Positions 19,005-27,130 of a stretch of DNA of 64,000 bases are shown here, piece by piece; position 1 is the stretch's first letter, and each line of letters opens with the position of its first letter. Source of the stretch: Sulfuritalea sp. (GTDB taxonomy: Bacteria > Pseudomonadota > Gammaproteobacteria > Burkholderiales > Rhodocyclaceae); assembly GCA_016710465.1 (NCBI GenBank), contig JADJVS010000002.1, positions 62,001 to 126,000 of the forward strand. The letters are read 5' to 3'. The position numbers and the translations under genes are program-made. The notes under the pieces were generated by a model. That model did no database searches and was not told where the DNA came from. It saw only the letters and a list, made by a program, of their open reading frames with translations.

Positions 19005-19993
19005 ATCTTCTCTGGCTGCAATCCGGCGGCTGCGGCGGCTGCACGCTTTCCTGGCTGGGCAGCGAGCAGGGTTCGCTGTTCCGCCTGCTGGCCGACGAGG
19101 GCATCAACATCCTTTGGCACCCCAGCCTTTCCGAGGCCTGCCTTGACGACGCGCGCGAGTTGATCGCGCGTTGCGCCGACGGCAGGCAACCGGTCGATGT
19201 GCTTTGCATCGAAGGCTCGCTGTTGCGCGGGCCGCGCGGCAGCGGCGGCTTCCATCGCTTTGGCGGCGGCACCAAGCCGATGGTCGACTGGGTCAGGCAG
19301 ATTGCCGGACGCGCGAAGCATGTGGTGGCCATCGGCAGTTGCTCGGCCTGGGGCGGCATCACGGCGGCGGGCATGAATCCGACCGACGCCTGCGGCCTGC
19401 AGTACGACGGCGAGGCCGCCGGCGGCCTGCTCGGGCCCGAGTTCCGCGATCCAGGCGGCCTGCCGGTGATCAACGTTGCCGGCTGCCCACCGCATCCGGA
19501 CTGGATCACCGAGACGCTGGCGGCGCTGGCGCACGGACGCCTGGGTGCGGCCCAGCTCGACGACCTGGGCCGACCGCGCTTCTATGCCGATCAACTGGTG
19601 CATCACGGCTGCCCGCGCAACGAGTACTACGAATTCAAGGCCAGCGCCGAAAAGCATTCCGACCAGGGCTGCCTGATGGAGCACCTGGGTTGCGGCGGCA
19701 CCCAGGCCCATGCCGATTGCAACCAGCGCCTGTGGAACGGCGAGGGTTCCTGCCTGCGCGGCGGCTATGCCTGCATCCGCTGCACCGAGCCGGGCTTCGA
19801 GGAACCGGGACATGCCTTCGAGAGCACGCCCAAGGTGGCCGGCATTCCGATCGGCTTGCCGGCCGACATGCCCAAGGCCTGGTTCATCGCCCTGGCCGCG
19901 CTGTCGAAATCGGCGACCCCGGCGCGCGTGCGCGAGAACGCCACGGCCGACCACCAATTGCGCGCGCCCTCGGTCAAGCGGGTCAAGAAATGA
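19001..19993 (+). CDS. hoxB: H2-sensing regulatory hydrogenase small subunit
   Basis: A 330-residue cytoplasmic small subunit without a Tat signal, starting directly at LLWLQSGGCGGC. The proximal site has the standard cysteines (C11, C14) and lacks the two extra ones of HoxK. The C-terminal ~50 residues extend beyond the cluster domain, as in regulatory hydrogenases, where this tail contacts HoxJ. The GTG at 19001 overlaps the hoxA stop, and GGAG lies 8-11 bases upstream. Confidence 0.94.
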   Translation: MNLLWLQSGGCGGCTLSWLGSEQGSLFRLLADEGINILWHPSLSEACLDDARELIARCADGRQPVDVLCIEGSLLRGPRGSGGFHRFGGGTKPMVDWVRQIAGRAKHVVAIGSCSAWGGITAAGMNPTDACGLQYDGEAAGGLLGPEFRDPGGLPVINVAGCPPHPDWITETLAALAHGRLGAAQLDDLGRPRFYADQLVHHGCPRNEYYEFKASAEKHSDQGCLMEHLGCGGTQAHADCNQRLWNGEGSCLRGGYACIRCTEPGFEEPGHAFESTPKVAGIPIGLPADMPKAWFIALAALSKSATPARVRENATADHQLRAPSVKRVKK

Positions 19994-21435
19994 CACGGCG
20001 CATCGTCGGCCCCTTCAATCGCGTCGAGGGCGACCTCGAAGTCACACTCGACATCGACGCCGGGCAGGTCGTCGCGGCCTATGTCAATTCGCCGCTGTAT
20101 CGCGGCTTCGAGCAGATCCTGCAAGGCAAGCAGCCGGCCGATGCGCTGGTGCTGGTGCCGCGCATCTGCGGCATCTGTTCGGTGGCGCAATCGGCCGCCG
20201 CCGCGCTGGCGCTGGCCGATGCGGCGGGCATCGCGCCGCCGGCCAACGGCCGCCATGCGGCGAACCTGACCCTGGCGGCGGAAAACCTGGCCGACCACCT
20301 GACGCACTTCTACCTGTTCTTCATGCCCGACTTCGCGCGCGAGGAATACAGGAGTCGGCGCTGGTACCACGGCGCGGTGGAACGTTTTCGCGCCACGGTG
20401 GGCAGCGCGCCCAACGAGGTGCTGCCGGCGCGCGCGCGCTTCATGCAGGCGATGGGCCTGCTCGCCGGCAAATGGCCGCATACGCTGGCGGTGCAGCCCG
20501 GCGGCTCGACGCGGCCCCTGCAAAGCTCGGAAATCTTCCGCCTGCATCGCATCCTGCGCGAATTTCGCGCCTTCCTCGAAAAAACGACCTTCGGTGGGCC
20601 GCTGGAAGACTTCGCCACGCTGGCCAGCCGCGACCGTCTCGATGCGTGGCGCGGGCAGGCGCGGGATGGCGATCTGCGCCGCTTCCTCGACATTGCCGAC
20701 GACCTCGACCTGTGGCGGCTCGGGCGCGGCACCGATCGCTTCATGAGCTTCGGTTGTTATGCGCTGGAGGAGGGACGCCTGTTCCCGCCGGGTGTCTGGC
20801 ACGAAGGCCGCCTGCACGCGCTGGATGTCGGTGGCATCACCGAGGACACGGCCCATTCATGGTACGCGGCGATCGGCCGCCCACAACATCCGGCTGATGG
20901 CGGCACCCTGCCGGTGGCGGAAAAGGACGGCGCCTATTCCTGGTGCAAGTCGCCGCGCCTGGGTGGGCAGGTGGTCGAAACCGGCGCCCTGGCGCGGCAG
21001 GCGGTGGCCGGCCATCCCCTGGTGCGCGACCTGATTGCCGCCGGCGGCGGCAGCGTCGCGGCGCGCGTGGTGGCGCGCCTGCTGGAGATTGCCCTGGTCT
21101 TGCCACGGATGGAAACCTGGTTGAACCAGATCGTGCCGGGCGAGCCCTGGTGCATCCCGTCGCAGCCGGCCGACGAAACCGCCGGCGTCGGCCTGATCGA
21201 AGCCGCGCGCGGCTCGCTGGGCCACTGGCTGACCGTGCGCCGTGGTCGCATCCACAACTACCAGATCATCGCGCCGACCACCTGGAATTTTTCGCCGCGC
21301 GATGCCGCCGGCCAGCCGGGCGCCCTGGAGCAGGCGCTGGCCGGGTTGCCGGTCGGTGCCGACGACCCACTGCCTGCCGCGATCCATCACGTCGTGCGCA
21401 GCTTCGATCCTTGCATGGTGTGCACCGTGCATTGA
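19990..21435 (+). CDS. hoxC: H2-sensing regulatory hydrogenase large subunit
   Basis: A 481-residue NiFe subunit with motifs RICGIC (C60, C63) and DPCMVC (C475, C478). It ends exactly at the conserved histidine (TVH481), so no protease tail exists, the hallmark of sensor hydrogenases. I62 and F110 are present. In Cupriavidus HoxC these same two bulky residues narrow the gas channel and make the sensor O2-insensitive. ATG 19990 overlaps the hoxB stop. It is followed by an antisense gene 12 bases away. Confidence 0.95.
   Translation: MTRRIVGPFNRVEGDLEVTLDIDAGQVVAAYVNSPLYRGFEQILQGKQPADALVLVPRICGICSVAQSAAAALALADAAGIAPPANGRHAANLTLAAENLADHLTHFYLFFMPDFAREEYRSRRWYHGAVERFRATVGSAPNEVLPARARFMQAMGLLAGKWPHTLAVQPGGSTRPLQSSEIFRLHRILREFRAFLEKTTFGGPLEDFATLASRDRLDAWRGQARDGDLRRFLDIADDLDLWRLGRGTDRFMSFGCYALEEGRLFPPGVWHEGRLHALDVGGITEDTAHSWYAAIGRPQHPADGGTLPVAEKDGAYSWCKSPRLGGQVVETGALARQAVAGHPLVRDLIAAGGGSVAARVVARLLEIALVLPRMETWLNQIVPGEPWCIPSQPADETAGVGLIEAARGSLGHWLTVRRGRIHNYQIIAPTTWNFSPRDAAGQPGALEQALAGLPVGADDPLPAAIHHVVRSFDPCMVCTVH
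20353..20374 (+). repeat. Dispersed 22-bp motif, copy 6 (hoxC)
   Basis: AGTCGGCG, CTGGTACC, ACGGCG. It is in the sense orientation but a different frame, encoding SRRWYHGA rather than VGAG. Confidence 0.65.
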
Positions 21436-21447
21436 ATCGCGGCCGGC

Positions 21448-24400
21448 TCAGCACGCGCTGCTGAGCACTTCCGCGCGCAAGTCGTCGAGCGCGTCGAGCA
21501 GCTTGTCGCGACCCTGCTCAAGCCCGGAAAAGTGCTCGCGCGCCGTGCCGCGGTCGTAGCGGGCAATCGCCTCGATCTCGCGCCCGGCCCGATGCACGTC
21601 CTCGTGGGCCCTGACCAGCTTGTCGAACGAGGGATAGTGCCCGTAGCGCTGGCGGCCGACGGAATTCAGCCAGTGGCCAAAGCGGCAGTCATGCGGATCG
21701 AGCGGCGGGGTTGGCGGTTGTTCGCCGGGCGCGGCGGCCACCGAGCGGCGCAGCAGGTCGATCCAGCGCAGGTGGTCGATTTCCACGGTCAATAGGGGCA
21801 GGTCTTCGCGCGGCCAAAGCGCTACCTGGCGCCATGCCTCGGGTGGGCTCCAGGCATCGATCCACGCCGCAAGCTCTGCTGCCGGCATCGGCCGGGCGAT
21901 GCCGTAGCCTTGCGCCAGATCACAGCCGAGGCGCAGCAGCAGGGTGCCATGGGCCACGGTTTCCACGCCTTCGGCGACGACGTTGCGGCGGAAGGCGGCC
22001 GCGAGCCCGATGATGCTGTCGACGATCGAGAGGTCGTCCGGGTCGTTGAGCATGTCGTGAACGAAGGACTGGTCGATCTTCAGCGTGCCCGCCTGCAACT
22101 GTTTGAGGTAGGTCAGCGAGGAATAGCCGGTGCCAAAGTCGTCGATGGCGAAGCCGACGCCCAGCGCCTGGCAATCGGCCATCACGGCGGCCACTTTTTC
22201 AAGATCCTTGAGCGCGGCGGTTTCGAGGATTTCGAATTCAAGGCTGGCCGGGGGCACCGTGGGATGCCGAGCCAGTGCCGTGCCCAGGGTGGCGGCAAAG
22301 CCTTCGCTTTGCAACTGCTCGGCGGCGATGTTGATGCCCATCCCGAGCTTGCGACCCTCGGCAACCCAGGCCTCGGCCTGCGTCAGGGCGGTTTCGAGCA
22401 CCCACTCGCCAAGCTGGCCGTGCAGGCCGACGAAATCCACCATGGGCAGGAACTTGCCCGGGTCAAGCACGCCGCGCTGCGGGTGGCGCCAGCGGATCAA
22501 TGCTTCCACGCCAACGATGTCGCCGGTGCGCATGTTGACCTTGGGCTGGTAGTGCAGTTGCAGCTCGTGATTGGCAATCGCGCTCTGAATGCTGTCCGTC
22601 GAATCGCGGCGCATCTCGGACACGCGGTCGTGCTCGGCGTCGAACAGCGCATAGCGGTTGCGACCGGCTTGTTTGGCCTGGTACATGGCCTGGTCGGCAT
22701 GGCGCAGCAGCATGTCCGGTTCGGCGCCGTCGAGGGGGAACAGGGTCACCCCCATGCTCGCCGAAATCCTGGCTTCGCCGTCCTTGAGGTGAAAAGGTCG
22801 GTTGAGCTCGGTTCGAATGCGCTCCAGCGCGACCTCGCATTCGTCAAGGTGGGCGAGGTTGCCCAGCAGCACCACGAACTCGTCGCCGCCGAGGCGGCTG
22901 ACGGTATCGCCGGCGCGAACATTTGCCGTCAGGCGGCGCGCGGCATCGATCAGCAGCAGGTCGCCGGCGGCATGGCCCCACTGGTCGTTGATCGGCTTGA
23001 AACCATCCAGATCGAGGTAGCAGATTGCCAGCAGGGTGCCGCCGCGCCTGGCCTGGCCGATCGCCTGGTTGAGGCGGTCGGAGAGCAGGCGCCGGTTGGG
23101 CAGGCTGGTCAGCGCGTCGAAATAGGCCATCCGTTCGAGGCGCTCGCGCGATTCCTTGATGGCGCTGATGTCGCTGGACAATCCGATGTAGTTGCGTACC
23201 CGCCCATGCTTGTCCTTTACCGCCGAGATGCTGGTTTGCTGCACGTAGCGGGTGCCGTCGCGGCGGCGGTTGATCAGTTCGCCGCGCCAGAAGCCCTCGC
23301 GCTCGAGGGTGGCCCACATTCCCCGGTAGAAGTCCGCGTCGTGCTCGCCAGCGGCCAGGAAGCGCGGATTGCGTCCCAGCGCGTCGTCACGGCCATAGCC
23401 GGTCAGGGCGGCGAAGGTGTCATTGGTGTCGATGATGTTGCCGGCGGCATCGGTGATGACGATGCCCTCCTGCGCATGCTCGAAAACACCGGCGGCCAGT
23501 TGCAGGTGATCGCGGCTGCGGCGCAACTCGAGGTTGGTGCGCGATATCCACCAGAGCAGGATCAGCAGGGCGGAGATCACCGCGGCGCCGGCCATGGCCA
23601 GGCGCCTGCCAAAGCGCGAGACGACATCGCCGATCTCCAGTGGCAGGTCGACGTAGGGACCAAGGCGAAACTCGAGAAACAGATCATGCACCGTCTGGTA
23701 GTTCTGCGGCAGCGTCCAGCCGTGGATGCCGGCGGCGCGCGCGGCGGGATGCTCGGCGGGCAGGCTGAGCAGCGCGATCAGCAGCCCGCGCGTCAACTCG
23801 TCGGAGACGTGGTCGAGCTTGGCGAAGGGCCAGTGCGGATACAGTTGGGTGCTGTGGCGGTAGGGATAGCCCGCGGTCTTGCGCTCGCCGATGAGCTTGA
23901 TCGCGGCGAGATCCAGCTTGCCCGCCGCCGCCATCGATTCGATCAGGTCGGAGCGCACCAAGCCGGCATCGGCGCGCCCGGCCAGGACGGCGGCGACCAC
24001 CTTGTCCTGGGCCTGCAGTTCGAGGGTCTCGGCGAGATCGTTCCTGAGGTCGACGCCGGCGCCGCGGGCTTCGCGCAAATGTACCTGCCAGCCGCCGAAG
24101 CTGCCGGTGTCGGGCGTCGCCAGGCGCTTGCCGCGCAGGTCGGCATAGGAATTCATGTCGGCGCGGTCGGCGCGGGCGATCGCCGCGCCGCCGAATCGAT
24201 CGACCGGACCCCGTGGCCCGGCGACGCGCAGGGTGGCGATGCGCGAGATCGTGCCGCCGCCTTCCAGCTCGACATAGTGTCCGGTATTGGTGATGACCAG
24301 GTCGATGCGGCGCGATGCGATCGCCGGGCGAAACTCGTCCGGCGTCAGCGGGACGATGCGAAAGCGGTGGGGCGACAGTTTTTCGCCCAGGTAGTCGGCA

Positions 24401-24585
24401 TGGGGCTGCCACTCCTGGCGCGCGCGGGCCTCGCCGCGAAAGGCCAGCACGCCAATGCGCACTACCTCTCCGTCCGCCCCGGCGGCTGCGCCATCGGCCG
24501 CGGTGGCGGCAGTCGGAAGGCAGAAAATGCAAGCTGCCGCAATCAGAAAAAGCCGCCCCAAGGGGGCAAAAACCGTGGTTGCCAT
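21448..24585 (-). CDS. Membrane diguanylate cyclase/phosphodiesterase with PhnD-like sensor and CZB domain
   Basis: A 1045-residue protein. Signal peptide 1-29; periplasmic PhnD-like solute-binding domain about 40-310; membrane helix near 328-348; PAS about 360-470; GGDEF domain with intact RLGGDEF and an upstream RAGD inhibitory site; EAL domain with VEALIRWRHP, DDFGTGYSS and AEGVET, so both c-di-GMP synthesis and hydrolysis look possible; C-terminal CZB-type zinc domain (LRWIDLL, HDCRFGHWLNS, HEDVH). It lies antisense between hoxC and hoxJ, splitting a unit contiguous in Cupriavidus. A functional link between H2 sensing and c-di-GMP is only inference. Confidence 0.88.
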   Translation of the reverse strand: MATTVFAPLGRLFLIAAACIFCLPTAATAADGAAAGADGEVVRIGVLAFRGEARARQEWQPHADYLGEKLSPHRFRIVPLTPDEFRPAIASRRIDLVITNTGHYVELEGGGTISRIATLRVAGPRGPVDRFGGAAIARADRADMNSYADLRGKRLATPDTGSFGGWQVHLREARGAGVDLRNDLAETLELQAQDKVVAAVLAGRADAGLVRSDLIESMAAAGKLDLAAIKLIGERKTAGYPYRHSTQLYPHWPFAKLDHVSDELTRGLLIALLSLPAEHPAARAAGIHGWTLPQNYQTVHDLFLEFRLGPYVDLPLEIGDVVSRFGRRLAMAGAAVISALLILLWWISRTNLELRRSRDHLQLAAGVFEHAQEGIVITDAAGNIIDTNDTFAALTGYGRDDALGRNPRFLAAGEHDADFYRGMWATLEREGFWRGELINRRRDGTRYVQQTSISAVKDKHGRVRNYIGLSSDISAIKESRERLERMAYFDALTSLPNRRLLSDRLNQAIGQARRGGTLLAICYLDLDGFKPINDQWGHAAGDLLLIDAARRLTANVRAGDTVSRLGGDEFVVLLGNLAHLDECEVALERIRTELNRPFHLKDGEARISASMGVTLFPLDGAEPDMLLRHADQAMYQAKQAGRNRYALFDAEHDRVSEMRRDSTDSIQSAIANHELQLHYQPKVNMRTGDIVGVEALIRWRHPQRGVLDPGKFLPMVDFVGLHGQLGEWVLETALTQAEAWVAEGRKLGMGINIAAEQLQSEGFAATLGTALARHPTVPPASLEFEILETAALKDLEKVAAVMADCQALGVGFAIDDFGTGYSSLTYLKQLQAGTLKIDQSFVHDMLNDPDDLSIVDSIIGLAAAFRRNVVAEGVETVAHGTLLLRLGCDLAQGYGIARPMPAAELAAWIDAWSPPEAWRQVALWPREDLPLLTVEIDHLRWIDLLRRSVAAAPGEQPPTPPLDPHDCRFGHWLNSVGRQRYGHYPSFDKLVRAHEDVHRAGREIEAIARYDRGTAREHFSGLEQGRDKLLDALDDLRAEVLSSAC

Positions 24586-24761
24586 GCATTGATGCTACCC
24601 GTCCGATGCCGCGACAACCCGTACTGGATCAAATCCCGGTGAGATTTCGGGGGAGGCATCGGTAAAAGTTGGCACCCGAGGCCATGCGCGATCGGGTCGG
24701 CCTCGGCACGGGGGAATGCACCGGCGGGAAAGGAGGGGGTGGTTTGAGGTACATTGCCGTC
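24586..24761. other. Divergent intergenic region between the c-di-GMP gene and hoxJ
   Basis: It must carry starts for both directions if hoxJ is transcribed separately from hoxABC. I see no strong sigma-70 or sigma-54 promoter. AGGAGGGGGT and TTGAGG upstream of 24762 may serve as a ribosome site. Confidence 0.4.
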
Positions 24762-26174
24762 ATGAGGCCCGAGCCCGACCCACCTTCCGCAGCCACGACG
24801 CCAGCCCGCGCGGGGGAGGGGCGCGCCGCGCTGACCGTCGGGATGCTCGCCGCCGCCGGCGCCTCGGCCGAGGACGGCATCTGGCTCGACGTGATCCGCA
24901 AGATGGACGAGGTCTACAACGACCTGCTGCAGTACGAGGTGGCGCTGGAGGAAAAGAACGCCAAGCTGGAAGACACCCAGCAGTTCATTTCCTCGGTCCT
25001 GACCTCGATGTCGGACCTGCTGATCGTCTGCAGCCGCGCCGGCGTCATCGAAAGCGTAAACGAGGCCCTGGCCTCGCTGCTCGGCATCGACGCCGATGCC
25101 CTGCATGGGCGTACCGTGTTCGACTTGTTCGCCGACGAGGAATCGCGGCAGCGCGCCGGGCGCCTGTTTGCCGAGCAGGACGGCGGTGGCGTCGAGGATT
25201 GGGAAATGCTGCTGAAGGCGGCCAACGGCAGCGCCATTCCGGTGTCCTTGAATTGCACGCCGCGTTACAACGGCGTCGGCAAGATGCTCGGCCTGGTCAT
25301 CACCGGGCGTCCGGTGGGTGAGCTGCGCCGCGCCTACCAGGCCCTGCGCCGCGCCCACGAGGACCTCAAGACCACCCAGCAGCAACTGATCCATTCCGAG
25401 AAGATGGCCTCGCTGGGCCGCCTGGTGGCCGGCGTGGCCCACGAACTCAACAATCCGATCAGTTTTGTCTACGGCAACGCCGTGGCCATGAAGCGCTATG
25501 CCGAACGCCTGGCGCGCTACCTGGCCGCCGTGCACGGCGAGATGCCGCGCGACGGGCGCGAGGCCCTGCGCCGCGAACTGCGCATCGACCGCCTGCTTGA
25601 CGACCTGCCCTCGCTGATCGACGGCACGGTCGAAGGCGCCGAGCGCACCCGCGACATCGTCGATGCCCTGAAACGCTTTTCCGCCACGGATCGCGACGAA
25701 CGCCGGGTATTCGACCTGGGCGAGGTCATCGAGCGCGCGGTGCAATGGGTGGGCAAGGCCGTCGGCAGCCAGTTCGAGGTGAAGCTCGAACTTCCCGCCG
25801 GGATCGAGGTCGCCGGCTCGCCGGGGCAGTTGCAGCAGGTGGTGATGAACCTGGTGCAAAACGCCGCCGATGCCACGGAGAAATCGCGCGAGCGCCGCCT
25901 TGAAATCGCCGGCCGTGCCGACGGCAAAGACGTTGTCATCGATTTTCGCGACAGCGGCCCGGGCATTTCCGACGACAACCTGGGCAAGCTCTTCGATCCC
26001 TTCTTCACCACCAAGCCGGTGGGCCGCGGCACCGGCCTGGGCCTGGCGATCAGTTACGGCATCGTCGAGCGCCACGGCGGGCGGCTTTCCGCCGCCAACC
26101 ATCCGAAAGGTGGCGCGCTGTTCAGCCTGCGCCTGCCGCTGGCCGCCCCCGGCGGCGATACCGGCGGCGCATGA
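24762..26174 (+). CDS. hoxJ: Sensor histidine kinase of the H2-sensing system
   Basis: A 470-residue soluble kinase with a coiled region and PAS domain (about 60-195), the phospho-acceptor H227 in GVAHELNNP, an N-box near LVQNAADAT, and DSGPGIS and GRGTGLGLAIS glycine boxes, all intact. It receives the H2 signal from HoxBC and controls HoxA. In Cupriavidus H16 HoxJ is inactivated by a glycine substitution in this domain; no comparable defect is evident here. The start at 24762 is the best fit; in-frame starts at 24669 and 24684 would add a glycine-rich leader. It overlaps hoxV by four bases. Confidence 0.92.
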   Translation: MRPEPDPPSAATTPARAGEGRAALTVGMLAAAGASAEDGIWLDVIRKMDEVYNDLLQYEVALEEKNAKLEDTQQFISSVLTSMSDLLIVCSRAGVIESVNEALASLLGIDADALHGRTVFDLFADEESRQRAGRLFAEQDGGGVEDWEMLLKAANGSAIPVSLNCTPRYNGVGKMLGLVITGRPVGELRRAYQALRRAHEDLKTTQQQLIHSEKMASLGRLVAGVAHELNNPISFVYGNAVAMKRYAERLARYLAAVHGEMPRDGREALRRELRIDRLLDDLPSLIDGTVEGAERTRDIVDALKRFSATDRDERRVFDLGEVIERAVQWVGKAVGSQFEVKLELPAGIEVAGSPGQLQQVVMNLVQNAADATEKSRERRLEIAGRADGKDVVIDFRDSGPGISDDNLGKLFDPFFTTKPVGRGTGLGLAISYGIVERHGGRLSAANHPKGGALFSLRLPLAAPGGDTGGA

Positions 26175-27130
26175 GCGCCGGCATCGATCCCGGCTGCATT
26201 CGAATTCGGCTCGCGCCCGGTGGCGGCGGGATCGGCTCGATCGCGGTGGCCAGCGAACGCCCGCAGGTTTCGAGCGTGCTGCGCGGGCGTCCGGCCGATG
26301 CCGCGGTGAGCTTGGTGCCGCTGTTGTTTGCCTTGTGCGGCAAGGCCCAGGGGCGGGCGGCCGAATTGGCCCTGGCGGCGGCGCGCGGGCAGGCGATGGC
26401 ACCCGGCATCGATCCCGCCATTGCCGCCGAAGCGGCGCGCGAACACCTCTGGCGCTGGCTGCTCGACCTTCCGCCATTGCTTGGCGATTCGCCGCTGAAG
26501 GAGGAATTCACCGCCGCCCTCGGCTGCATCGCCAGCGACCAACGCGCCAGTCTGGCCACGCTGCTCGATGACCCGCGCCTGGCGCGGTTCACCGCGCGAC
26601 TCGACGACCTGGACGCCGTCCCGGACGCGATGGCGACGCTGCTGCCGGCGATGGATGCGGCCGCCTCCCTGCGGCACTGGCCGCGCCTCGATGCCGGGTT
26701 CTGCCGCCAGCCGAACTGGCGTGGCGGCGCGGCGGAAACCGGGGCCCATGCCCGGCGCGGCGGCGGCCCGGGCCACGCCTTCGCGCTGCGCTGGCTGGCG
26801 CGCCTGGCCGAGTTGCGCGACTGGGCGCAAGGCGTGGCGAAAGTCGGCGCCGGCGGCACGGCGAGCGCGGTGCCGGTGGCGCCGGGAATCGGCCGCGCCC
26901 TGGTTGAAACCGCGCGCGGCCTGCTGATGCACGAGATCGTGCTCGACGGCGACACGGTGGCCGAGTATTTCATCGTTGCGCCGACGGAATGGAATTTCCA
27001 TCCGCAAGGCCCGCTGGCCGGCTGGCTCGGCGGCGCCGAGGGCAAGGATCGCGAGGCGCTGCGCGCGCGTGTCGCGCTTGCCGTGGCGACGCTGGATCCC
27101 TGCGTGCGCTGGGAACTGGACGGCCTATGA
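26171..27130 (+). CDS. hoxV: HupK/HoxV hydrogenase assembly scaffold
   Basis: A 319-residue protein resembling a degenerate hydrogenase large subunit. The C-terminal DPCVRWELDGL keeps one cysteine of the nickel motif and the N-terminal motif is absent. TEWNFHPQGPLAGWL matches the large-subunit TTWNxSP region. HoxV is a scaffold for the Fe(CN)2CO unit before transfer to HoxG. In Cupriavidus it lies between hoxT and hypA; here it is at the far end, overlapping hoxJ. Its stop abuts the stop of the convergent gene with no spacer. Confidence 0.88.
   Translation: MSAGIDPGCIRIRLAPGGGGIGSIAVASERPQVSSVLRGRPADAAVSLVPLLFALCGKAQGRAAELALAAARGQAMAPGIDPAIAAEAAREHLWRWLLDLPPLLGDSPLKEEFTAALGCIASDQRASLATLLDDPRLARFTARLDDLDAVPDAMATLLPAMDAAASLRHWPRLDAGFCRQPNWRGGAAETGAHARRGGGPGHAFALRWLARLAELRDWAQGVAKVGAGGTASAVPVAPGIGRALVETARGLLMHEIVLDGDTVAEYFIVAPTEWNFHPQGPLAGWLGGAEGKDREALRARVALAVATLDPCVRWELDGL
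26842..26863 (+). repeat. Dispersed 22-bp motif, copy 7 (hoxV)
   Basis: AGTCGGCG, CCGGCGGC, ACGGCG. It is in the sense orientation, encoding KVGAGGTAS in a glycine-rich segment of HoxV. Confidence 0.7.

Noticed and set aside
21910..24642. A 910-codon plus-strand open frame
   Set aside because: It is antisense to the GGDEF/EAL gene, whose motifs are all on the minus strand.
24676..24700. TTGGCACCCG as a second sigma-54 promoter before hoxJ
   Set aside because: The -24 half looks right but the -12 position reads CCATG, not TTGC, so spacing and sequence fail.
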